Shown here piece by piece: positions 25,828 through 34,983 of a stretch of 64,000 nt of DNA. The notes under the pieces were generated by a model. That model was not told the DNA's origin, made no database searches, and saw only the letters and a list, made by a program, of their open reading frames with translations. Every line of letters starts with the position of its first letter. The first letter of the stretch is position 1. This DNA comes from Phytohabitans sp052068095 (GTDB lineage: Bacteria > Actinomycetota > Actinomycetes > Mycobacteriales > Micromonosporaceae), in assembly GCF_052068095.1 (NCBI RefSeq), contig NZ_JBQHDG010000018.1:186001-250000 (forward strand), given 5' to 3'. A program made the translations under genes and the position numbers.

Positions 25828-26802
25828 TCACGACCGTACGTAGAAGGCGACCTCGGTGACCGCGAGGTCCTTGAAGCGGGCGCCCGGGTAGGTGCTTTCC
25901 ACCTCCAGCGTCAGCGAGCTGACCGATCCGGCCTCGACGTCGAGCGTCTGCGGCTCGACGCGGTCGTCCAGGTTCCAGCGGGCCGACCACGAGCCGCTGG
26001 TGAGCCGGAGCCGCTTGACCCGCTGGTTGTTCGCGTAGTCGTCGGGCGAACGGCCGTCGCCGTTGACGAGCGTGATCCTGGTGAGCTGCACCGGGTTGGC
26101 GAACTGGTAGGTCAGCCGTACACCGACGTTGCTGCGCAACCGCCCGCCGTCGCTCTGCCACGTCGTGGCGGCGTCACCGTCCAATGTGTTCGTCACCGCG
26201 AAACCCCGGTCCGGGTTGGTGCTGGACGCGCTGGCGCGGACACTCCTCGGGTCGACCTGCACCAGACCCGGCGGTGCCGCGCCGCCCCCACCCGGTGGCG
26301 GATCGCCGTCGAGGTCCGGCCCCCGGCCGGCGAGGAAGACGGCCACGCCGATCAGCGCGGCCGCGCCGACGACAGCGCCGGCCACCGGCAGGAGCTTGCG
26401 CGCCAGCGAGCCTGACCGCGCCGGCGGCGCCGGCGGCGCCATCGGGAGCGGCGGCGGCGCGACCGCTTGCGGGACACGCAGCTCCAGCCCGCAGCGCTGG
26501 CACCGGACCCGCTCCATCGGGTTCCGTTCCCTACAACGTGGACAGTCGACCTCGCCGGGTCCTGGCAGCGGCGCGCCGTCGATGACGGTGCCGGTGGGGT
26601 CGGGCCGCCTCGCGGGTATGACGCTCGTGGCTTCGCCCTTCTCCCCCGGCGTGCGCTGCGGGCCGAAGTCCGCCGGCTCCGGTGTGGTGCGGAGCGAGGC
26701 GAGCAGGTAGCCGCACTTCGGGCACAGGCGCTCGCGATCGGGCCGTACCGGTGTCCCACAGTCGGGGCAGGTAAGGCTCTGCCGGCCGGTGACGTCAGGC
26801 AT
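25828..26802 (-). CDS. Zinc-ribbon, single-span membrane protein with C-terminal discoidin-like domain
   Basis: This 324-residue protein has two zinc ribbons: CPDCGTPV with CPKCGYLL near the N-terminus and CPRCRERN with CQRCGLEL near residues 90-110. A transmembrane helix follows (VVGAAALIGVAVFLAG, about 165-182), then a C-terminal F5/8 discoidin-like (NADase-type glycan-binding) beta domain (DGDAATTWQSDG, ITLVNGDG). The likely topology is zinc ribbons inside and the glycan-binding domain outside. It overlaps the gpI gene by 8 bp and is the last gene of the CIS operon. A role in anchoring the particle to the cell envelope is inferred. The start has AAGGAGG upstream. Confidence 0.8.
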   Translation of the reverse strand: MPDVTGRQSLTCPDCGTPVRPDRERLCPKCGYLLASLRTTPEPADFGPQRTPGEKGEATSVIPARRPDPTGTVIDGAPLPGPGEVDCPRCRERNPMERVRCQRCGLELRVPQAVAPPPLPMAPPAPPARSGSLARKLLPVAGAVVGAAALIGVAVFLAGRGPDLDGDPPPGGGGAAPPGLVQVDPRSVRASASSTNPDRGFAVTNTLDGDAATTWQSDGGRLRSNVGVRLTYQFANPVQLTRITLVNGDGRSPDDYANNQRVKRLRLTSGSWSARWNLDDRVEPQTLDVEAGSVSSLTLEVESTYPGARFKDLAVTEVAFYVRS

Positions 26803-27355
26803 CGCCGCCTCCTTCCTCGCCGGGTGGCCGCACCCGGGCACGACCGCGGGTCGGGCCCGCCGCCGGGTAGCGGACATCCAGCTCGAGTTGGGCGCCGAGT
26901 GGCAGCTCCCCCTCCAGGAAGCCGCGCACCTGCGCCTCGCTGAGGTGGCCGGTGTGGTCGAGGCTGACCTTCACCACCGGATCGGCCGGGGGCACCGGGT
27001 CGTCGCGCCCGTAGATCCCGCCGCCGTCGACCACGGTCACCCGGGCGCCGGTGGCCGCCTCCAGCAGCCCTTCGATGCCGTGCCGGGTGCCGCGCCAGCC
27101 GAGCAGCCGGCCGACCTCCCGGACCAGGGCCCGCCGGTACGCGGGCGGATCGGTGGGCTCCAGGACGAGCCCCAGCCAGGAGGCGAGGAACTGGAGCATC
27201 TCGGGCGAGGCGAGCCCGGCGTCGACCTGGTGCTCGATGCTGTCGATGCGGGCCCGTACCGTGTCGGCGACCTCCTCGAAGGCGGTCGCGAACCCGAGCA
27301 GCACGGGATCGGCCACCATCGCGCGGGGCAGTTGGGTCACCAACCAGCCGGTCAC
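26795..27355 (-). CDS. CIS baseplate protein, phage tail protein I (gpI) family
   Basis: This is a 186-residue protein. It begins with DPVLLGFATAFEEVADTVRARID and has LEPTDPPAYRRALVREVGRLLGWRGT, the region typical of P2 gpI-type wedge proteins, with GLLEAATGARV after it. gpI-family proteins join gpJ and gp25 in the baseplate wedge. The GTG at 27355 overlaps the gpJ stop as GTGA, and its end overlaps the zinc-ribbon gene by 8 bp. It is shorter than Afp12-type proteins and has no fibre-attachment extension, in line with the lack of tail fibres. Confidence 0.82.
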   Translation of the reverse strand: MTGWLVTQLPRAMVADPVLLGFATAFEEVADTVRARIDSIEHQVDAGLASPEMLQFLASWLGLVLEPTDPPAYRRALVREVGRLLGWRGTRHGIEGLLEAATGARVTVVDGGGIYGRDDPVPPADPVVKVSLDHTGHLSEAQVRGFLEGELPLGAQLELDVRYPAAGPTRGRARVRPPGEEGGGDA

Positions 27356-29310
27356 TGCCGCACCACCACCCGGTGCTGGAACGACATGAACAGCGACGCG
27401 GGCGCCAGCCGTACCCGCTGGTCGACCTGCTGGATCGGCTTCTGGGTACGGAGGTCGGCGGTGATGAAGTGGACCGCCTCCACGCTGCGCACGCCGAGCG
27501 CGCCGTGCAGGACGCTGTAGACGTCGCCCTGTTGCAGGTCCATGCCGAACGGCCAACCCTGGCCGCCCGGCCCGCCGGTGAGCGGGTTGACGTACTCGTA
27601 GAGGGCCTGCTCGGTGTGCTCGCGCACGGTCTCCGGCCGCACACCCGTCGCCGCGCGGACCTCGGCGAAAATCTTGACCCCCTGGTACGTCGGGGTGGCG
27701 ATCCGCAGTCGCATGGTGAGCAGGCGGCGGGGTTCCAGATATGCCTTGATCTGCTCTTCCAACTCCGGCGGGATGACGAGGTCGTCGAGCACGAGCGCGG
27801 CGGGCGGCACGTCGACGCGCGGCACCACGAGCAGGTGCGCCGGATCGCCCGGGTCTTCCGGCGGCAGGCAGCGCGCGCGTGCCACCGCCGGCGCGGCGTC
27901 CAGCGTGAGGCGCACCACGTCGTCGGCGGTGACCGCGCGGCGGGCGCCGCGCAGCAGCATCGGCCCGCGCAGCTTCGCGTTTTCCACCGTCTCCGGATCC
28001 ACCCCGCCGCGGGTGGGGTCGAGGTTCGTCACCGCCGCGACGAACGGGATCGACGTGTGGAGCACGGTGAGCCGGTTGGCCGCCACGTTGCCGCGCCGGC
28101 CGCCGCCGAAGCGGTAGCCGGTGACGTACACCTGGGCGTCGATGGGCGGGATGGCGCCGTGCTGCCGCACAGTGCCGTCGCGGCTGACGACCCGCGGCCC
28201 GAAGCGGATTTCGCCGTTTGCCCCGGACCAGGTGAAGACGGTGTCGTCGGCGGTCGCGTCGGCAAGGTCGGCGACCTCGGTCCAGGTCTGCTCCTCGGGC
28301 TCGGACCCACGGTCGTGGCGGGGCAGCACGACCCGCACCGTCTCCTCGGGCCGGCGCGGCAGCACCGGCACCCGCCGCACCTGGAAGACCTGGCCCGGCC
28401 GGCCGTCGCTGGTGCCGAGCAGCTCCGCCGGGGCCGGCTCGGCGTGGTACGCGGTCGCCGTGCCGCCGAGCGCCACCACGGAGAGCGCCTCGAGCTCGGG
28501 CGGGTTGCGGTATTCGGGCTGGCCGGTCGCCGGGCGGGTGAGCCGGCAGCGCAGCCAGTGCGCGCGGCGCGCACCGAGCGCGAGCGGCTCGTGCCGCGGC
28601 GGCATGAGGAGCGTTAGCTGGCCGGGCGAGTTGAAGCCGGCACTGGTGTCATCCAGGATGCGCACGTCGCGCCACTCCCGCCCGTCCCACGCCTCCCAGA
28701 CGCGCGGCGGCCGGCGCGGGTCGACGCCGGCGCCCTCGGGCCCGGTAGTCACGTCGAGCCGCAGCAAGTGCGACGCCGCCGACTCGGCGAGTCCGAAGTA
28801 GACAGCGTCGTCCGGTCGCAGCGTGACGAACAGGCGCACCGAGGCGGCCGCGCGGCGCAGGTCGTCCCAGCGGTCTTCGAACCGGTCGCCGCTCGGAGTC
28901 AGGCAGGCGACGAGCTGTGGCGGCACGAGCCGCAGGTCCGTGTCGGTGAGGAAGACGACCGGCTCCTCGTCGCCGCTGCGCTCGGTGCTGACCTGGCTGC
29001 CGGCCGGTATCCGCAGCGGTTCGGCGCGCGGCGCGGTGAGGGTGAAAAGCAGGTCGGCCCGCGCCGGCACGGCGGAGAACAGCTCGACGCCGACCAGCTC
29101 CAGAAACTTGACGTACAGCCGGTCGGGCACCTGGTTGAGCCGGTACAGCGTCATCTCGGTCATCCAGGCGAAGAGCTCGACCAGCGCGATGCCCGGATCG
29201 GAGACGTTGTGATCTGTCCACTCCGGACAGTGGCGTGGGATCCGTCGCTTGGCCTCGTCGACGATGTCCTGGAAGCGGCGGTCATCGAGGTTTGGTGCCG
29301 GCAAACTCAT
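27352..29310 (-). CDS. CIS baseplate wedge protein, gpJ-like (Afp11 type)
   Basis: This 652-residue putative baseplate assembly protein begins with LDDRRFQDIVDEAKRRIPRH and WTDHNVSDPGIALVELFAWM, the signature of Afp11/Pvc11 relatives. It continues with a beta-rich middle, FGPRVVSRDGT, GNVAANRLTVL, the baseplate_J-like LRGPMLLRGARRAVTADD and a C-terminal wedge domain (QGDVYSVLHGALGV). It forms the wedge that links the hub to the sheath. It overlaps gp25 upstream (ATGA) and gpI downstream (GTGA). Confidence 0.92.
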   Translation of the reverse strand: MSLPAPNLDDRRFQDIVDEAKRRIPRHCPEWTDHNVSDPGIALVELFAWMTEMTLYRLNQVPDRLYVKFLELVGVELFSAVPARADLLFTLTAPRAEPLRIPAGSQVSTERSGDEEPVVFLTDTDLRLVPPQLVACLTPSGDRFEDRWDDLRRAAASVRLFVTLRPDDAVYFGLAESAASHLLRLDVTTGPEGAGVDPRRPPRVWEAWDGREWRDVRILDDTSAGFNSPGQLTLLMPPRHEPLALGARRAHWLRCRLTRPATGQPEYRNPPELEALSVVALGGTATAYHAEPAPAELLGTSDGRPGQVFQVRRVPVLPRRPEETVRVVLPRHDRGSEPEEQTWTEVADLADATADDTVFTWSGANGEIRFGPRVVSRDGTVRQHGAIPPIDAQVYVTGYRFGGGRRGNVAANRLTVLHTSIPFVAAVTNLDPTRGGVDPETVENAKLRGPMLLRGARRAVTADDVVRLTLDAAPAVARARCLPPEDPGDPAHLLVVPRVDVPPAALVLDDLVIPPELEEQIKAYLEPRRLLTMRLRIATPTYQGVKIFAEVRAATGVRPETVREHTEQALYEYVNPLTGGPGGQGWPFGMDLQQGDVYSVLHGALGVRSVEAVHFITADLRTQKPIQQVDQRVRLAPASLFMSFQHRVVVRQ

Positions 29311-29717
29311 GGCATTCGCTCCTCGGAGGGGATGGTATAGAAGGGATAGACCAGGTTGCGTGTGTCGTTGGTCGACCGCACGCGATACTCGAGTTCGATG
29401 TGGACCGTGCCGGTGGCCTGCTCCGGTCGTGCCTGCACGAGATCCAGCTCGATGCGCGGCTCCCAGCGTTCCAGCGCCTCGCGTACCGACTGCTCGATCA
29501 GGCCGAGGGTGGCCGCGTTGAGCGGGGCGAAGACAAGGCCCCACATCGCGCAGCCGAAGTCGGGCCGCATCACCCGCTCGCCGGGCACCGTCGAGAGGAT
29601 CATGCGGATGGCGCCGTCCAGCTCGTTCGTCCCGCTGAGCAGCCGCACCGCACCCGTACGGGAGACCGCGGCCGGAAAGCCCCAGCCGCTGCCGACGAAG
29701 TCGCCATGCCTGTTCAT
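29307..29717 (-). CDS. CIS baseplate wedge protein, GPW/gp25 family (Afp9 type)
   Basis: This 136-residue protein is a textbook gp25-like lysozyme-fold-derived wedge protein: GWGFPAAV, LDGAIRMILSTVPGERVMRP with the conserved EPR-like sheath-initiation context, DFGCAMWGLVFAPLN, and a C-terminal beta strand. gp25 nucleates sheath assembly. It overlaps PAAR upstream and gpJ downstream by 4 bp each. Confidence 0.93.
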   Translation of the reverse strand: MNRHGDFVGSGWGFPAAVSRTGAVRLLSGTNELDGAIRMILSTVPGERVMRPDFGCAMWGLVFAPLNAATLGLIEQSVREALERWEPRIELDLVQARPEQATGTVHIELEYRVRSTNDTRNLVYPFYTIPSEERMP

Positions 29718-30112
29718 CCGGCCAGCACGTCCGGTGAGCCGGCGGTGATCGTGCCCACCGGAAGGTCGACGGGGTCGTTGCAGGTCATCACCGGGTCGCC
29801 CATGCGGGCCAGCGGCTTGCCGTTGACGAACACGGTCGGCGAACCGTTGACCACCCGCCCCTGGTTGGTCGGCGGCTTGCTGAACGAGCTGCTCGGCACC
29901 GGGATGTGGGGAGGCATGTTCTGCGCGACGCTGCCGACGACCGCGACCGGGAGGCCGTTGGCGAAGACGTCGGTCGACAGTGCGGACACCAGCCGGCCCG
30001 CGAACGGCAGCGGCGTCGGGGTCGGCACCGGGCCGCCCGGCGACGGCATGAGCAGGATGTGGGTGTCCGTCGCGGTGACCGGATCGTTCTGGCGCGCCGC
30101 CGGTTGGGGCAT
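29714..30112 (-). CDS. PAAR-domain spike tip protein (Afp10 type)
   Basis: This 132-residue protein shows PAAR-type metal-tip elements: an N-terminal DPVTATDTHILLMPSPGG, a middle SKPPTNQGRVVNGSPTVFVNGKPLARMGDPVMTC split over short repeats, and a His/Cys pattern for a tip metal. It sharpens the spike and can carry effectors. It lies 10 bp after the VgrG-like gene. No C-terminal effector extension is present. Confidence 0.9.
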   Translation of the reverse strand: MPQPAARQNDPVTATDTHILLMPSPGGPVPTPTPLPFAGRLVSALSTDVFANGLPVAVVGSVAQNMPPHIPVPSSSFSKPPTNQGRVVNGSPTVFVNGKPLARMGDPVMTCNDPVDLPVGTITAGSPDVLAG

Positions 30113-30122
30113 GCCTTCCCCC

Positions 30123-31778
30123 TCAGTTCAACTTGATCGGGCTGCCGGACACGGTCACCGGGCCGGTCGCGCTGATCTCGACCTGGGCGCCGCTGAGGGC
30201 GAGCTTCTGGGTGGCCTTGATCTCCACGTTGGTGGCGGAGACGACCAGCTTCTGCTCGCCGGTGAGGGCCGACTCGGTGCGTTCGAGGTGAACGTGGCAG
30301 CTGTCGCCGCCCAGCGACAGGTGCACGGACGGGGTGGGGTCGTCGGTCATCACCAGCCGTGAGTCGCCCCGGCTGGCCAGCACCCGCGCCTGCACCACGC
30401 CACCGGCGCAGACGTCGGGCTGCGGCGGCGGGTCCTGCCTGTTCCACAGTCCACCCAGGACAACCGGGCGGGTCTTGTCCTCCAGCTCGAAGCCCACCAG
30501 CACCTCGTCGTCCACCTCCGGCAGCCACTGCATGCCGCGCTTGTGGCCGCCACCCGGGCTGACCACCCGCGCCCAGGTGCTCTCGTCGTCGACCGACAGC
30601 GTCGGGAACGTCACCCGCACCCGGCCGAGCTTCTCCGGGTCGGCGTTGTTGGTGACGATGCCGATGACCAGGCTCCCCCAGCCGCGCCGCTCGACCCCGC
30701 CACCACCGGTCGCGCCGACCAGGTCGGCCAGCCCGGCCGGCTCCTTCCCGCCACAGACGAACTTGGTCACGTACGGACGTCCGGCGCCGTACACGTGCTC
30801 CACACTGGTGATCCGGTAGCGGCCGGAGAGGCGGGAGCCGACGTTTTCGATCCGCACGTCGCCGCCGGCGCCCAGGAGCGGGTCGCCCACCGCCTCGCCG
30901 CGCAGCACCACCTCGCCGCCGGAGGTACGCAGCAGCAGCGACTTGGCGAGCGCGTCGGCCTCCGCCTGGTCGGCCACCGGAAACTGGCCGGCGGAACGCC
31001 GTACCCGGCCGAAGCCGCGACGGGCGGCGGCGGCCATCTCCTCGGCGGCGGGTGCGTCGGTGCCCGGGTCGCCCTCGCTCGCCCGGCCGGTCACCGCCCG
31101 CTTCGCCAGCGGGTCCCAGCCGTTGATTTGTACCTCGTCGGCGCGCTCGCCGGAGGCGAAGCGGACGGAGAAGCGGCGCAGGTTGTCGCCCCACTTCAGC
31201 GGCGGCGGGGTGCCCGGGCCGCGCGGCTTGCGCTTGAAGTGGAAGGTCTGCTCGCTGATCCAGAAGTCGAAGCCGATCCGCCCCGCCCGCCGCCGCAGGA
31301 ACGCGTAGTCGCTCTCGCTCGCCTGCAACACGTAGTCGTGCACCTCGCCGGTGCTGTCCACATCGGGCGTGAGGCCGTGCTCGCCGCCGATCTGCGCCGC
31401 GATGTCGGCGTCGGTCATCCGCTGGAAGCTGCGCGACTTAGGGCCGCGGGCGAGGCGGTGGGTCAGGTCCAGCCCGGTCAGCACCAGCTCGTGCCGCCCC
31501 GCGGTGCCCTGCTCGACCGCCACCGCCGTCACCTCGCCGACGGTGACGACCACCGGGTCGCCCTCCGCGCGGAAGGCCACCTCTATCCGGGTACCGATCG
31601 CGAACAGCCCTCGGTCGAACAGCTCGAAGTGCGGGTCGTCGAAGTGCACCGCGAAGTAGTCGGGAAGCTGGACCGACTCCTCGACGCGGGCGAGCGTCAG
31701 GTTCGCGTACATGTCCGGTGGCAGCGGGCGGCCGTCCACCGTCAGCACCACGCCGTCGAGGCGTTTCTGCTCAGCCAC
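30123..31778 (-). CDS. VgrG-like spike protein (Afp8 / phage gpD-gpV type)
   Basis: This is a 551-residue hub and spike protein. The N-terminal gpD-like part has FELFDRGLFAIG, AQIGGEHGLTPDVD and YVLQASESDYAFLRRRAGRIGFDFWI. The middle has the OB-fold-like segment VIGIVTNNADPEKLGRVRV and GGGHKRGMQWLPEVDDEVLVGFE, and the C-terminal beta-helix ends in IEISATGPVTVSGSP-type repeats. It forms the trimeric spike that carries PAAR. The GTG at 31778 overlaps the LysM gene by 8 bp; the frame runs further upstream but has no family similarity there. Confidence 0.92.
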   Translation of the reverse strand: MAEQKRLDGVVLTVDGRPLPPDMYANLTLARVEESVQLPDYFAVHFDDPHFELFDRGLFAIGTRIEVAFRAEGDPVVVTVGEVTAVAVEQGTAGRHELVLTGLDLTHRLARGPKSRSFQRMTDADIAAQIGGEHGLTPDVDSTGEVHDYVLQASESDYAFLRRRAGRIGFDFWISEQTFHFKRKPRGPGTPPPLKWGDNLRRFSVRFASGERADEVQINGWDPLAKRAVTGRASEGDPGTDAPAAEEMAAAARRGFGRVRRSAGQFPVADQAEADALAKSLLLRTSGGEVVLRGEAVGDPLLGAGGDVRIENVGSRLSGRYRITSVEHVYGAGRPYVTKFVCGGKEPAGLADLVGATGGGGVERRGWGSLVIGIVTNNADPEKLGRVRVTFPTLSVDDESTWARVVSPGGGHKRGMQWLPEVDDEVLVGFELEDKTRPVVLGGLWNRQDPPPQPDVCAGGVVQARVLASRGDSRLVMTDDPTPSVHLSLGGDSCHVHLERTESALTGEQKLVVSATNVEIKATQKLALSGAQVEISATGPVTVSGSPIKLN

Positions 31779-32460
31779 GGCGACGCACCGGCAGTTCGGG
31801 AATGACGAGGAGCGTGCCCGCCGCCACGGCGATCGGGTCGACCACCGCGTTCGCCTCCGCGATGAGCCGCCACCGCGTCGGGTCGGAATAGTGCGCGGCG
31901 GCGATCCGGTCGAGGGTCTCACCCCGCACGACCCGGTGGGTGCGGTGCAGCGTGGGCGTGTGCGAGGTGGGGTTCTGGAGCGGCTTCAGCCCGTCGTCCA
32001 TCCACTGCTTGAGGCTGAGGTCGGCCTTTGCCCGCAACGGCATCCCGCTGCTCGCGAAGTACGTGTACTTGATCTGCAACCGCTCCACGATCGCCTTGAA
32101 CGAGTGCAGCGTCCCCCAGTGGAACTCGACCCACGGCGGCCGGGCCTTGTTACGCCCCGAGTCCGAGCCGGGCAGCGCGGGGTTGACCTTCATGAGATCG
32201 AGCAGCTTGCTCGTGTGCTTGGTGACGTCGGTGCCCTCGCTGGTCGTGTCGAGCGTGATGCTGAGCGCGATAGTGCCCGGCTGGCCCGCCTGGAAACGCA
32301 GCTCCGGCGCGTTGCGGCCCTTGCCCTCCGCGGCGTCCCAGGAGTTGGCCTTGGTGATCGTCAGCTCGGCCGGGTTGAACAGGAACGTGATCTCGTCGCT
32401 GCCCGGCTCGATGCGCAGGCGCGCCTTCGCCGGTCCGGTGGCTTCCTGCGGTGCCGTCAT
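31771..32460 (-). CDS. LysM-domain hub protein (Afp7 type)
   Basis: This 229-residue protein has a tail-tube-like N-terminal domain (ITFLFNPAELTITKANSW) and a C-terminal LysM domain (HRVVRGETLDRIAAAHYSDPTRWRLI split over its helix-turn). Afp7-type proteins cap the inner tube at the hub, and the LysM part binds the spike complex. The start at 32460 is 2 bp from the preceding stop, with GGGGGTG as RBS. Confidence 0.9.
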   Translation of the reverse strand: MTAPQEATGPAKARLRIEPGSDEITFLFNPAELTITKANSWDAAEGKGRNAPELRFQAGQPGTIALSITLDTTSEGTDVTKHTSKLLDLMKVNPALPGSDSGRNKARPPWVEFHWGTLHSFKAIVERLQIKYTYFASSGMPLRAKADLSLKQWMDDGLKPLQNPTSHTPTLHRTHRVVRGETLDRIAAAHYSDPTRWRLIAEANAVVDPIAVAAGTLLVIPELPVRRRG

Positions 32461-32462
32461 TG

Positions 32463-34547
32463 TCAGAACACCCCCGCCCATCGGCCGCCCCGGCGCTCGA
32501 TCTCGCGCAGGAGCCGTTCCTCCACCGCTTCCACGACCCGCTCGACGTCCAGCGGCTGCGGGCCGGCCGTGGTCTTTCCTCCAGCGGCGGCGCCGGGGGG
32601 CGCGCCGCCCTGGACCACGGGGGCGGCGGCGGGAGCTGGCACCGCCTCCTGGGTGGTGGGGCCGGCGTTTCCCATGACCGGCCCCGGGGACGGCGTCGAC
32701 GCGCCGGCCTCGATGAGCGTGGCGCGGGCGACGCGGGCGGCGACGTCCGTGACACCTCCCATGCCGCTGCCGACGGGCAGCCGGTCGACGATGCCCGCGC
32801 TCATACCGCCGGCGTCGTTCGGGATGCCACCCTGGCGTAGGCCACCGGCCGCCAGGGCGGCGCGTTCGTCGTCGTCGACCGCTCCCGCGAGCCCGGCGAG
32901 GAGGAAGCGCGGGCGGCGGACCGGGCGCCGGGCGTGTGTCAGCTCGTGGGCGAGTACCGCCGCCGTCGCCGGCGAGGGCGGTCCGGGCAGGTGCACGACG
33001 GATCCGGTGGTGGCGCCCAGAGCGCCCGCCGCGGCGAGGGCGTGCCGGGTCGCGGGTCCGGTGGTGAAGCGGGGCGGATGTGCCGCGCCGGTGATCGTGG
33101 CCGCCATCGCCCGGTAGGGCGCGGGCAACGCCCGCGGGGCTTCCAGCGGACGTGCGGCGACCGCGGCTTCCCAGCGCCGTCGCGGTGTGGCGTCCACCCT
33201 ACGCGGCTGTCTCATCTGGACGGTCGAGCGCCAAGGCGTCAGCCGCACGGTGCCAGTCGGATCGGGCACGTTGCCCGGCGGCAGCGGTGCCGAGCCGGCC
33301 ACCGGCAGGTCCCCGGCGCCCGTCGGCGGCTGGAACGACGGCCCACTCGCCGGCCGCCTCGCCAGCGCCGGCCTCGCTCGGACGGGGGTGGGCCTGGCGA
33401 TCGTGGGCATCCCGTGCGCCGGCGGCCTCGTGGGCGACGACGCCGGCCACGGCGGCGCCGCGCGGTGGGCTTGCCGCGCCGCGGGGTGGACTTGCCGGGC
33501 GGGCTGCGGCCTGATCGGGAAGGTTTCGGGTTGCTGGTGCGGCACGAAACCTTCACGCTGCTTCCGGCCAGGTGTCGCGAGGCGAGCGCGCGCTCGGGTG
33601 GCTGCCTCCGTCCCATTTGGCGCCCGCTCCAAGCGCGCGTGCGCTCGGGTGGCTGCCTCCGGCCCACCTGGCGCCCACTCCATGGGCCGCACCAATCCCG
33701 CGGTTCGCGCGCTCCGCATCGCGCTCACCGTGACGGGCATCCTCTTCGCCGCGACCGGCATGCTCCCCGCCACGGCCGAGATGTCGGGCGCCGCGGCTGA
33801 GCTGCTCACCACGGCTGATTTGCTCGCCTGGGCTGTGCCGCTCGTCCGAGCCATGCTGCTCGGCAGAGCGGTGCTGCTGCTCATCCGGGCCGTGCCGCGG
33901 CTCACCTGGGCCGTGCTGCCCACCCGGGCCGTGTCGCTGCTCACCTGGGCCGTGCTGCCCACCGGGGCCGTGTTGGTCGCTCCGGGTGTGTGGGCGCTGC
34001 GGGCCACCGTCCAGAGTGGGGCCGGCCGGGGCAGCGCTGCCTGTGGCGCCGCAAACACACGGACCGCCGCTGGCGGCGTGCGGCCTGTCGGCGTGCGGCC
34101 TGGCGGCGTCGTGGTCTCTGGGCGGCCGGCGATCGCCCTGCGCACCGGCGCCGACCACGTGGCAGCGACCCGCGCCGGCCTGGCGTTCACCGAGCGTGGC
34201 AACTTCGGCCGGGCTGCCGCGGCCGGCGCCGGCCGGCTCCGGAAGCGAGTCGTGACGCTGGTGGGCGACGAGCGTCTGGGCAGGGTCCCGGCGGCCGACA
34301 TGGGCAGCCGCCGGGGGTGTGCCACATGCCGTACCGGGGAAGGCTGGCGGTGACGCGCGGGCGCCAGCGCCCGATGCCGCCGCAACCAGGCTGCCAGCGT
34401 CCATGGTGGGCGGACGGGAAGCGCGGCGACCACGCCCGCCTCGTGGCGGGATGGCGCCGCACGCCGGAGCAGCCGGCGGATGGCCGTCGCCACGGTGCGT
34501 CGCAGGCCGCGGCGCCGGCCGGGCTCAGCCGCCGGAACGGAAGCCAC
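32463..34547 (-). CDS. Large low-complexity protein with a minimal eCIS-core (DUF4157-like) motif
   Basis: This is a 694-residue protein. Residues 1-420 are Ala/Pro/Arg/Thr-rich and probably disordered, with 13-residue repeats (GSTAQVSSDTARV) and 17-residue repeats (EAATRAHARL). The region near 510-535 has AVLAHELTHARRP, matching the HELTH zinc motif of the eCIS core domain, but most of the DUF4157 domain is missing. The C-terminus is helical (VERVVEAVEERLLREIERRGG). The GTG at 34547 with GGAGGTG upstream overlaps the tube gene by 23 bp. It sits between tube and LysM hub, where tape-measure or cargo-adaptor genes lie in related loci; either role is inference. Confidence 0.75.
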   Translation of the reverse strand: MASVPAAEPGRRRGLRRTVATAIRRLLRRAAPSRHEAGVVAALPVRPPWTLAAWLRRHRALAPARHRQPSPVRHVAHPRRLPMSAAGTLPRRSSPTSVTTRFRSRPAPAAAARPKLPRSVNARPARVAATWSAPVRRAIAGRPETTTPPGRTPTGRTPPAAVRVFAAPQAALPRPAPLWTVARSAHTPGATNTAPVGSTAQVSSDTARVGSTAQVSRGTARMSSSTALPSSMARTSGTAQASKSAVVSSSAAAPDISAVAGSMPVAAKRMPVTVSAMRSARTAGLVRPMEWAPGGPEAATRAHARLERAPNGTEAATRARARLATPGRKQREGFVPHQQPETFPIRPQPARQVHPAARQAHRAAPPWPASSPTRPPAHGMPTIARPTPVRARPALARRPASGPSFQPPTGAGDLPVAGSAPLPPGNVPDPTGTVRLTPWRSTVQMRQPRRVDATPRRRWEAAVAARPLEAPRALPAPYRAMAATITGAAHPPRFTTGPATRHALAAAGALGATTGSVVHLPGPPSPATAAVLAHELTHARRPVRRPRFLLAGLAGAVDDDERAALAAGGLRQGGIPNDAGGMSAGIVDRLPVGSGMGGVTDVAARVARATLIEAGASTPSPGPVMGNAGPTTQEAVPAPAAAPVVQGGAPPGAAAGGKTTAGPQPLDVERVVEAVEERLLREIERRGGRWAGVF
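33590..33963 (-). repeat. In-frame direct repeats inside the eCIS-core protein gene
   Basis: A 24-mer beginning CTCACCTGGGCCGTG recurs exactly at 33901-33924 and 33940-33963 (39-bp period, 13 codons). A second repeat family beginning GCGCTCGGGTGGCTGCC recurs at 33590 and 33641 (51-bp period, 17 codons). Periods divisible by three keep the frame, so length can vary between strains. Confidence 0.8.
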
Positions 34548-34983
34548 AGTGGCACACCTCCAACTCCTCGACCGCGAGCTCTCGGGACGACGCGGCGAGC
34601 TTCGGGCCGCTCCACCGCACCGGCTTGGCGTCGTAGAAGGACCAGATGCGCACGGGTTCGCCGCGCGCGTTGAGGACGCTGACCGTGCCGTCGAGCGGCT
34701 GGATCTTGTTGCCGGCGTCGGTCAGGCCCTCACCGGAAAACCTCATCAGCCACTTGAAGAGCGCGTCGGTGTCGGTGAGGCCGCGCTTGAAGACGAGGTT
34801 GGGCCACTTCATCCGGCCCAGAAGGCGGTGCGTGTACGCGTTTTGCCCGCCCTCCGCCAGCTCCTCGACGTCGATCTGCACCGACAGGCCGGAGACCTCG
34901 GTGAAGTATCCGATCGGGTCCGGGCCCACCTCGAACTTGAACTTGCCCACGAACGGTGGATCCATTGTCCGTGCCTCAGCCAC
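34525..34983 (-). CDS. CIS tube protein 2 (Afp5/gp19 family)
   Basis: This 152-residue T4 gp19/Hcp-like tube protein has FVGKFKFEVGPDPIGYFTEVSGLS and WPNLVFKRGLTDTDALFKWL, strongly conserved in tail-tube initiator or cap proteins, and a C-terminal WSGPKLAASSRELAVEELEV. Afp-type systems have several such paralogues; the one next to the LysM hub usually forms the tube base. The GTG at 34983 with AAGGAG seven bases upstream is chosen over the ATG six codons later. Confidence 0.9.
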   Translation of the reverse strand: MAEARTMDPPFVGKFKFEVGPDPIGYFTEVSGLSVQIDVEELAEGGQNAYTHRLLGRMKWPNLVFKRGLTDTDALFKWLMRFSGEGLTDAGNKIQPLDGTVSVLNARGEPVRIWSFYDAKPVRWSGPKLAASSRELAVEELEVCHCGFRSGG

